Source: Parcubacteria group bacterium GW2011_GWA2_43_11
Lineage (GTDB): Bacteria; Patescibacteriota; Minisyncoccia; Phycocordibacterales; UBA12088
Assembly (NCBI GenBank): GCA_000998805.1
Contig: LCFC01000008.1
Location: 1-37,148, forward strand
Reading direction: 5' to 3'
DNA length: 37,148 nt
The position numbers and the translations under genes are program-made. This document shows, piece by piece, positions 31,652 to 37,148 of this stretch. Position 1 is the first letter of the stretch. Every line of letters starts with the position of its first letter. The notes beneath the pieces were generated by a model, which saw only the letters and a program-made list of their open reading frames with translations, made no database searches and was not told where the DNA came from.

Positions 31652-31936
31652 ATGCCTGAAACTATTCCTTTTAACATCGCCAATTTGCTACTTTTTACCA
31701 TGCCTGGATTTTTTCTTTTATGGTCCGTGGGGTACAGGGCAAAAAGTGATTTTGTGTTTTTTATGTTTAGTATGTTCTGGGGAATTGTACTCATGATGGT
31801 TTTCATTTACAAAATCTCCTTTTTGAAATGGATGACTCCGCTCCTCAACAACCCATACGCAGGAGCAGTTGTATTTTCAATTTTTGCATATGCGCTAGGC
31901 TTAATGATTAAGTGGATTAAACCGAAGTTTAAGTAG
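31652..31936 (+). CDS. Small membrane protein (94 aa), possibly DUF6338-like
   Basis: Three hydrophobic segments: NIANLLLFTMPGFFLLWSVG (about 8-27), FVFFMFSMFWGIVLMMVFIY (34-53) and AGAVVFSIFAYALGLMIKWI (70-89). The PGF turn in the first helix resembles the start of DUF6338 membrane proteins, but the rest of that family is missing. It lies 98 bases upstream of the ATPase gene and may be its co-transcribed partner. No clear ribosome binding site. Confidence 0.55.
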   Translation: MPETIPFNIANLLLFTMPGFFLLWSVGYRAKSDFVFFMFSMFWGIVLMMVFIYKISFLKWMTPLLNNPYAGAVVFSIFAYALGLMIKWIKPKFK

Positions 31937-32033
31937 AAGTCACGCAATATTGTGCGACAATTAAAATCTCGCAATTATCAAAAGAGGAATTGGAGTAAGT
32001 GACATCGAAGATATTATAAGTGACAATGGAAAT

Positions 32034-33494
32034 ATGGATATACAAGCAGAGGGTTACCAAATACAAGGATTAGGTAAAATCAATATTATTCTTGGTAAAA
32101 ATGGTGCCGGTAAGAGTACTCTTTTACGGAACATTCAAGGAGCGTACCAACATGCTGACCCAAAACAATTACTTACTACATCATACATTACGCCTGAAAG
32201 AGGGGGGATTCTATCATACGAGGCAGGGACTGAACACAACATCAGAAATAACCCAAGATGGATGCCTCAAGAAAGGAAGAAAAACTTAACATCCAATTTT
32301 AGACAACAAACTGTTGCACAGTTTAGAAATTTGCAAACTATAATTTCTGAAGAAATTGAATCCTTGGTAGAAAATGACATAAAGCCTTCAAAGGATATTT
32401 TGTTTAAGCGCTATGTTGAAAAAATCAACACTCTTCTTGACCAAATTGAAATTCGACCAGATAAAAAAATATTTTCCATGTATAAAAAAGGTACTGAGAA
32501 TATTATAGATGCTTCAAATATAAGCAGTGGCGAATCTGAACTTATTGCGCTTTCAATTGAATCTCTAGTTTTTTCAAAAGAAGATGATTTCGACCGTCCA
32601 AAAGTTTTACTCCTTGACGAACCAGATGTTCATTTACATCCTGATTTACAAGTTAGGTTTATGCGATTTTTGCATGAATTAGCAACTGAAGAAAATTTTA
32701 CTGTTATTCTAGCAACACACAGTACAGCAATACTCGGCGCACTTGAAAAGTACAGTGATGTAAATATAGCTTTTTTGGTTAATGGTCAAAATATCATTAA
32801 TTTTGAAAGCATAAACAAAATTTATAGAAAGATATTACCAATGTTTGGAGCTCATCCCCTTTCAAATATTTTTAACGAGGCACCAGTTCTTTTGGTAGAA
32901 GGAGAAGATGATGAACGTATTTGGCAAACTGCCGTTCGTTCTTCAAACGGTCATATAATCATTTATCCTTGTTCAGTTGACGGAACTCCAGAAATGCCAA
33001 AATTTGAGAAAGATATAATAAAAATTATGAAAGCTGTGTATGAAAACGCCAAAGGTTACTCATTGAGAGACAAGGATGAGTCTGGGTATGATGAATTGAA
33101 CGACGAAGGTCCTCTTATTAGATTCCGACTCAAATGCAGAGAAATTGAAAACCTTTTACTTACAGATGAAGTAATAAAAGAAACAAGAATAAAAACTTGG
33201 GAATCATTGCGCGACAAACTTGTGATCTGGATAAAGAATAACAGTGAACATTGCTATATTCAAACAATGAAAGATTTTCAAAACTCTAATTTTGATAGAC
33301 GCAACTTTGATATAAAAAATATTCGAAACATCTTAGTAAATGAAATGGGTGAGACAAGAACATGGGAAGTGTTAGTTGGAAAAACAATAGGTAACAGTAT
33401 GTGGAACGATTCTACTAATTTCAATACAGAGAATAGTATATTTACATTTCTAGGTGAAAAATTATCAAAATCATTATTACCTAAAAGCATTTAA
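32034..33494 (+). CDS. AAA/ABC-type ATPase with C-terminal TOPRIM/DUF4435-like domain (OLD-like)
   Basis: A 486-residue protein in two parts. The ATPase (1-270) has Walker A GKNGAGKST near 20-28, an ABC-like signature SSGESELIAL near 168-177, Walker B VLLLDEPDVHLHP near 190-202 and an H-loop ATHST near 228. The C-terminal part starts LLVEGEDDERIW near 284-295 (first TOPRIM Glu), followed by RDKDESGYDE near 345 and REIENLLL near 369, the pattern of DUF4435/OLD-type TOPRIM domains that cut nucleic acid. Such proteins (OLD, GajA, PARIS AriA relatives) act in phage defence. Codons appear more AT-rich than in neighbours. The PD-(D/E)XK gene follows after 67 bases. Confidence 0.8.
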   Translation: MDIQAEGYQIQGLGKINIILGKNGAGKSTLLRNIQGAYQHADPKQLLTTSYITPERGGILSYEAGTEHNIRNNPRWMPQERKKNLTSNFRQQTVAQFRNLQTIISEEIESLVENDIKPSKDILFKRYVEKINTLLDQIEIRPDKKIFSMYKKGTENIIDASNISSGESELIALSIESLVFSKEDDFDRPKVLLLDEPDVHLHPDLQVRFMRFLHELATEENFTVILATHSTAILGALEKYSDVNIAFLVNGQNIINFESINKIYRKILPMFGAHPLSNIFNEAPVLLVEGEDDERIWQTAVRSSNGHIIIYPCSVDGTPEMPKFEKDIIKIMKAVYENAKGYSLRDKDESGYDELNDEGPLIRFRLKCREIENLLLTDEVIKETRIKTWESLRDKLVIWIKNNSEHCYIQTMKDFQNSNFDRRNFDIKNIRNILVNEMGETRTWEVLVGKTIGNSMWNDSTNFNTENSIFTFLGEKLSKSLLPKSI

Positions 33495-33561
33495 TTAAAA
33501 GTAAAAGTTAAGAGTTCCTAAAAATATAATTTTTTTAATTATTAACTTCAATAATCAATCC

Positions 33562-34158
33562 ATGTCACCAGCAATACACACCGATGATACAAATAAAGAT
33601 TTAATTGAAACTGAAATAGGATTGGTACCAAAAACTTGGGAAAACAGGGAATTATTTGTAAAAATCTTATTAGATTTTTTAAATAAAGAAAAGTTTCTTT
33701 TAGAGAATAACTTAAACGAGCGTACTATCACACACAAATTAGCAGAACTTCTGGATATAGAATTTTCAAAATTAGAATATGATGTTGATTGTGAATACAA
33801 CAGAATGGAAAATAGAAACATGAGTTATGAAGAATCTGCAAAGAGATTAAATTTATTAGATGAAGTTAGTACTGAAGAGGATGAACTAGGACAAGGAATT
33901 ACAGTTTTCCCTGATATTATCATTCACAAACGTAAAGATAATTCAAAAAACTTACTTGTAATTGAAGTGAAAAAAACTGAATATGCTAATAAAACAAGAG
34001 GGCAATTAGAAGAAACTTACAGAGATTTTGATAAAAGAAAACTTTGCGCTTACACAAAAGAACTTAAGTATGTTTATGGAGTATATTTGGAGTTCAATAA
34101 AAAAGAGTTATGCGCAGATAAGACACTATTCTTCTCAAAAGGTGAGCAGGTGAAATAG
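33562..34158 (+). CDS. PD-(D/E)XK superfamily nuclease-like protein
   Basis: 198 residues. The nuclease core is readable as FPDIIIHKRKDNSKNLLVIE followed by VKK: Asp118 from the PD strand, and Glu135 and Lys137 from the E-x-K strand. These are the metal-binding residues of restriction-type nucleases. A helical N-terminal region (ELFVKILLDFLNKEKFLLEN) comes before it and a conserved-looking helix (RGQLEETYRDFDKRKLCAYT) after. It probably works with the ATPase gene just upstream. No methyltransferase is nearby, so it is not a plain restriction-modification pair. Base composition is AT-rich like the ATPase. Confidence 0.75.
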   Translation: MSPAIHTDDTNKDLIETEIGLVPKTWENRELFVKILLDFLNKEKFLLENNLNERTITHKLAELLDIEFSKLEYDVDCEYNRMENRNMSYEESAKRLNLLDEVSTEEDELGQGITVFPDIIIHKRKDNSKNLLVIEVKKTEYANKTRGQLEETYRDFDKRKLCAYTKELKYVYGVYLEFNKKELCADKTLFFSKGEQVK

Positions 34159-34265
34159 CTTATTCCAACTTTTAACCTTAATAACAGCCTCTCAGTTCTT
34201 TATACCCACGTACCAGATTATGTTGAGCCAGCTCAGGGCTAAATACTAATTACTCTCGGCTCCAC

Positions 34266-35243
34266 TTAATCCTTCAATGGATGATATTTATGGTGTGACT
34301 CCTCAGCATATTTGTCAGAGGCGTGAACATAGCGCGTCGTGGTCTCAAGTGACTCGTGACCTAGTAGTATCTGTATAGCGGCAGGGTTGGCTCCTTGCTC
34401 AGCTAGGTAGGTAGCATACCCGTGCCGGAGTGAGTGGGCACTCGTGGGTATGTTGATACCAAGAAGTTCTCTGTACCACTTAATCTTACCCTGGAGGTAG
34501 TTTGGAGAAATGTGTTTGACCTTATTGCCAGCATTTGCTCCTCGCATTGAAACAAAGAGGTAGGGGAAATCATCGGTACGCTCGGCTAAATAACTCTTGA
34601 TATGTTTCTGTGCTCGGTCTGTCAAATAAATGAAGCGCTGTTTTTTTCCTTTACCTTGAATAAAAACGCGACCAGAGACATCTATCTGCACACGACGTAA
34701 ATTGATAAGCTCTGAGATACGCATACCACTAGCAAACAAAGTTTCGAGCATGGCTCGGTTACGAAGTGCGACTATTTTGTTTTTCTCATACTTCGATGGA
34801 GACTCTATAAGCTCCTGCAACTGCTCGAGCTCAGAAACTTGCGGATGCTTTTTCTCTCGTCGCAATAACTTTATTGAAACAGGATCGATAGGTACTTGAT
34901 AATCCATATCAATGAGGTACGTAAGGTATCGACGTAACGATGTCAGATGGCGATTGATAGTACCACTTGAAAGTTTCTTAACCGTAACTTGATCTTTAGC
35001 AGTCAATCTGTCGCGTGAGTTAAGATACGCCTTATATTGCTCAATAGACTTTTTTGAAAGGTTCTCAAACAGCGGGGAAGAGAGCTCCCGAATTAAAAAA
35101 TGTTCAAAGGTTTCTATGTCACGTTCGTAGTTGTACAACGTTTCTTCAGAATAATTATTTGCTTGGATATGTAAAAGAAAATCATCCACAGCTGGAAGAA
35201 GGGCTTCGGAGTTTTTGATTGGTTCTTTTTTAATCATATACAT
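34266..35243 (-). CDS. Tyrosine recombinase of the XerC/XerD family
   Basis: Cuts and joins DNA at specific sites through a Tyr intermediate. The N-terminal SAM-like core-binding domain spans about 15-125. The catalytic set is complete: Arg in ASGMRISELINLRR near 172-185, Lys in GKGKKQRFIYL near 197, HSLRHGYATYLAEQGAN near 269-285 (His and Arg), LGHES near 291 and the nucleophile in TTTRYVHAS. At 325 residues it is slightly longer than XerD (298). It may be the chromosomal dimer-resolution enzyme or the integrase of the accessory block beside it. The upstream region holds -10 TACAAT and a small AAGGG/CCCTT hairpin directly before the ATG. Confidence 0.9.
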   Translation of the reverse strand: MYMIKKEPIKNSEALLPAVDDFLLHIQANNYSEETLYNYERDIETFEHFLIRELSSPLFENLSKKSIEQYKAYLNSRDRLTAKDQVTVKKLSSGTINRHLTSLRRYLTYLIDMDYQVPIDPVSIKLLRREKKHPQVSELEQLQELIESPSKYEKNKIVALRNRAMLETLFASGMRISELINLRRVQIDVSGRVFIQGKGKKQRFIYLTDRAQKHIKSYLAERTDDFPYLFVSMRGANAGNKVKHISPNYLQGKIKWYRELLGINIPTSAHSLRHGYATYLAEQGANPAAIQILLGHESLETTTRYVHASDKYAEESHHKYHPLKD

Positions 35244-35299
35244 ACAAGGGAAGTACCCTTAAATTGTACCGCAGTACTTGAATATTGCTCATATTTCTA

Positions 35300-35388
35300 T
35301 GTGGATAACTGAGTATAATTACTCTAATACTCAGTTACTACGTATATAGAAGCTCGTTTAGAAGCGAATCCTATATAAGTTATCCACA
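35300..35388. promoter_or_regulatory. Two perfect DnaA boxes flanking an inverted repeat
   Basis: TTATCCACA occurs on the minus strand at 35308-35300 and on the plus strand at 35380-35388, both exact matches to the strongest E. coli DnaA box. Between them AACTGAGTAT (35307-35316) and ATACTCAGTT (35327-35336) form a perfect inverted repeat. AT-rich sequence follows (35400-35460). It may be a replication origin, part of one, or a DnaA-controlled promoter of the recombinase. No dnaA or dnaN gene is in the window. Confidence 0.5.
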
Positions 35389-35481
35389 GGTCAAGTAGTC
35401 TAAATAAACCAAAAAATTTCAAGATTTCTATTCTTGGATTTCTCATTAGATTATTTTTCAGTAATCAGAACATAAAGTTAC

Positions 35482-35730
35482 CTACGTACTCATCCCTAAG
35501 TATCTATCCAGCCACTCGCCAGTCAGAGTATGCTGGTGCCTACGTGAGTCCAAAGATAAGAGTAAGCACTCCACCCACTGCTCTACCCTATCCGCCTCCC
35601 CTACTTTTAATGTCGCACAATATTTTAAAGTACTGAGTAATGAGAAGTGAGCCGAGAGCACTGAGTTTAGAATACGTTTACCCCGCCTTGGCGGGGTAAA
35701 CTTTTTACCTACCTGCGCAGGCAGGCTCAC
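35482..35730 (-). CDS. Doubtful ORF (82 aa)
   Basis: An open frame with no recognisable domain, overlapping a strong palindrome and a terminator-like hairpin (35676-35706). Its first 20 residues are read from that hairpin. The middle (KVGEADRVEQWVECLLLSLD) could be a helix but no family is recognised. Probably not a gene, or the remains of one. Confidence 0.2.
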   Translation of the reverse strand: MSLPAQVGKKFTPPRRGKRILNSVLSAHFSLLSTLKYCATLKVGEADRVEQWVECLLLSLDSRRHQHTLTGEWLDRYLGMST

Positions 35731-35758
35731 GGCTCATTACTAATTACTCATTACCTAT
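35620..35758 (+). repeat. Composite inverted repeat around a terminator-like hairpin
   Basis: Outer arms: GTAATGAGAAGTGAGCCGAG on the left (from about 35636) and GCTCACGGCTCATTAC then TAATTACTCATTAC on the right (to about 35755). Inside, GTTTACCCCGCC (35676-35687) and GGCGGGGTAAAC (35690-35701) form a 12-bp stem followed by TTTTT, and CCTGCGCAGG is a further palindrome. A related stretch lies near 34246-34262. Confidence 0.5.
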
Positions 35759-35821
35759 ATAAGCACAGTTACGTAATCATCAAACGAGGAAAGTTGTATG
35801 AGAGAAAATATGAAAACATTT

Positions 35822-36079
35822 TTACTCCTGAGGTAGATGCCTCGTAAAATGCTTCTTCAACGTCTCATCAAGTGCCTTCTGGAAACGCATCGCATGTTTG
35901 GGCGAGAGTACTATATCTCCGACTATGATACCCGTACCTTGATCTGGACGGAGGTACGCAAACTGAAGCATAACCTCTTCATCAGACACGTTTATTTTGA
36001 CACTGTTGGCGTAGGTTGGCTTGGTGTCATTGGGAATCTGTACTTTGATTTCTTTTGGTGCTTGTTTTTCTTCGTTCAT
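35822..36079 (-). CDS. DUF3467 family protein
   Basis: An 85-residue protein with the DUF3467 pattern: KVQIPNDTKPTYANSVKINV (YAN block near 27), EEVMLQFAYLRPDQG near 39-53 and the final VLSPKHAMRFQKALDETLKK. The function of the family is unknown. I start at 36079 (MNEEKQAPKE); the frame extends to 36112, but TAAAAT seven bases before 36079 fits the leaderless pattern. It stands alone, with the M23 peptidase upstream on the same strand beyond a family A repeat. Confidence 0.8.
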   Translation of the reverse strand: MNEEKQAPKEIKVQIPNDTKPTYANSVKINVSDEEVMLQFAYLRPDQGTGIIVGDIVLSPKHAMRFQKALDETLKKHFTRHLPQE

Positions 36080-36142
36080 ATTTTTTATTTTATGTATAAA
36101 TAAGTGACTCACTTTTTTTCTACAACTATGTATATGTCTTTT

Positions 36143-36265
36143 TAGGACTTACGAAAATGGATGCGATTCTAGGAAAACGAACAAAATGTTGCGAGCTGTA
36201 CATGTCGTACTGTGAGCGACATTTTGTGAAGTTTGACAACGAAGCGCGCCATTTGCGTAAGTCCT
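36143..36265 (+). repeat. Family A palindromic element, copy after the M23 gene
   Basis: Ends TAGGACTTACGAAAATGG and CCATTTGCGTAAGTCCT. The interior has a long hairpin ACAAAATGTTGC..GCGACATTTTGT and GAAGTTTGACAACGAA, as in copy 13210 in the same orientation. Read on the minus strand it starts three bases after the TAA of the M23 gene. Confidence 0.85.
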
Positions 36266-36268
36266 CTG

Positions 36269-37148
36269 TTATAGGTAATCCATCGGATTGAGATACGCAT
36301 TATACGCTGCAATAGGTACAGTAACCGTTGGACCACTTCTACAGGTGTACTGCTTAAACTGTACCGCATCAGACGCGTACACGGTGAAATGTAAATGAGG
36401 TCCCGTAGCGTAGCCTGTGTTTCCACTGTGTCCTAGGAGCTGTCCCGTGAGCACGGCCTGGCCCTTTGACACGCTTATGGATGAAAGGTGCGCATACAGT
36501 GTGGTTAATCCATTGCCATGTCGCACAAGCACCCACATACCGTACTGACAGTTCGCGGCTACGGAATAGTTCACATCCACAACCGTCCCAGCAAGCGCGG
36601 CAGTAATCGGTGTCCCGATAGAAACACCGAAATCCATTCCATTATGTCCATACCCATTGTACGCTCCTGAACGAGAAAATTCTGTATCACCAAAGAGTTG
36701 AGTAATGGGTGGTTTATATCCCGCCTTAAATGGCCACGTAAGCACACCTGATCCTGCGGCAGGTATGGTCTTGGGATCAAGAATGAATTGTAACTTTGAC
36801 TCGTACTCTCGCATTTGTTTTTCAAACGCCTCACGAGCCGCCTTCTTTTCCTCAAGAATTTTTTGATAATTTGATTCTTTGTTTTTAGTCTGGCTGAGCA
36901 ATGAATCTTTTTGATCTATCGTACTGACAAGTACGTTTTCTTCACCTGAGAGCTCTTTCCTTAGATTACCCAGCTCTCCTCGTTTTTCAAGTGAATTGAA
37001 CTTTGCTTTTTCATACTCGTCCTTAAGAGCTCCCATGATTTTTGTAGACTCGCGAAGTGAGTCTTGCAGAAGTGACTGCTCCTCAAGTGCATCCCAAACT
37101 TCGGCTATAGAATCGTACCCAAGCATGATTTCTACCACGGTCTGATTC
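36269..37148 (-). CDS. M23 peptidase with N-terminal coiled coil (EnvC-like), 5' end outside window
   Basis: LytM/M23 enzymes cut peptidoglycan cross-bridges; coiled-coil versions act or activate amidases at division. The frame is open to the window edge (NQTVVEIMLGYDSIAE at its start), so the signal peptide and earlier coiled coil are missing. About 20-120 is charged coiled coil (ESNYQKILEEKKAAREAFEK). The M23 domain follows: QLFGDTEFSRSGAYNGYGHN then GMDFG (metal His and Asp), and the second metal motif TGPHLHFTVY. Two Cys (ANCQYG, YTCRSG) may pair. The gene ends PMDYL, with a family A repeat three bases later. Confidence 0.88.
   Translation of the reverse strand, partial: NQTVVEIMLGYDSIAEVWDALEEQSLLQDSLRESTKIMGALKDEYEKAKFNSLEKRGELGNLRKELSGEENVLVSTIDQKDSLLSQTKNKESNYQKILEEKKAAREAFEKQMREYESKLQFILDPKTIPAAGSGVLTWPFKAGYKPPITQLFGDTEFSRSGAYNGYGHNGMDFGVSIGTPITAALAGTVVDVNYSVAANCQYGMWVLVRHGNGLTTLYAHLSSISVSKGQAVLTGQLLGHSGNTGYATGPHLHFTVYASDAVQFKQYTCRSGPTVTVPIAAYNAYLNPMDYL

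Noticed and set aside
31974-32034. An upstream extension of the ATPase (reading VSDIEDIISDNGN before MDIQAEG).
   Set aside because: The frame is open for 23 codons but contains no ATG, GTG or TTG start; the ATG at 32034 already gives a complete first strand before the P-loop.
35482-35730. A stretch on the minus strand (about 35610-35530) has a D-arm-like GGGTAGAGCAGTGGG, suggesting a tRNA.
   Set aside because: No T-arm GGTTCRA sequence and no seven-base acceptor stem can be found.
1-37148. CRISPR array, tRNA, rRNA or tmRNA genes.
   Set aside because: I saw no regularly spaced direct repeats, no tRNA-like cloverleaf with T-arm consensus and no rRNA sequence on either strand; a covariance scan would be needed to be certain.

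Overview
The window looks like a piece of a Candidate Phyla Radiation (Patescibacteria, probably Parcubacteria) chromosome. Support: small tightly packed genes, many proteins with one N-terminal membrane anchor, a TraG/VirB4-like ATPase of the kind common in this group, short versions of housekeeping enzymes, and almost no metabolism beyond sugar phosphate handling. TGA is used as a stop (cysS and the 1986 gene), which argues against the code-25 lineages. The placement is inference; no 16S rRNA or tRNA gene is present.

Layout. 1-98: right end of an IS30-type insertion sequence. 191-1617: a tiny ORF, then a PEBP protein, a YggU/DUF167 protein and a ribosome hibernation factor. 1708-1880: a candidate minus-strand structured RNA. 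1986-2816: an unrecognised gene with a strong ribosome binding site. 2873-7503 (minus): murA, priA, def, fmt; this PriA has lost its ATPase motifs. 7629-13197 (plus): a small membrane peptide, mreB, the large ATPase and a cation/proton antiporter. 13333-15816 (minus): corA and cysS. 15926-18411: an S41 protease, rplI and (minus) rpmA. 18493-25486: cell-surface and sugar genes, including an anchored alpha/beta hydrolase, a DEDDh exonuclease-like protein, a rhodanese, a LOG protein, pgi, a ROK kinase and a lysozyme-fold protein behind a terminator/antiterminator leader. 25598-31178: two Nudix hydrolases, small membrane proteins and a GT4 glycosyltransferase. 31365-35243: an accessory block with a structured RNA, a membrane protein, an AAA ATPase with a TOPRIM-like tail, a PD-(D/E)XK nuclease and a Xer recombinase. 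35280-35480 holds two perfect DnaA boxes. 35822-37148 (minus): a DUF3467 protein and a truncated M23 peptidase.

Two themes run through the window. First, many genes appear leaderless: an (often extended) -10 box lies 6-8 bases before the ATG, with no Shine-Dalgarno sequence. A few small accessory genes instead have a leader and a strong Shine-Dalgarno sequence. The -10 position was used here to choose several starts. Second, two families of palindromic MITE-like elements are scattered between genes. Family A (five copies) usually sits in one fixed orientation 0-3 bases after a stop codon, and in two cases provides the stop codon itself.

The best candidate for a new system is the ATPase/TOPRIM-like plus PD-(D/E)XK pair at 32034-34158. 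It is flanked by a structured RNA and a tyrosine recombinase and resembles a mobile anti-phage module.
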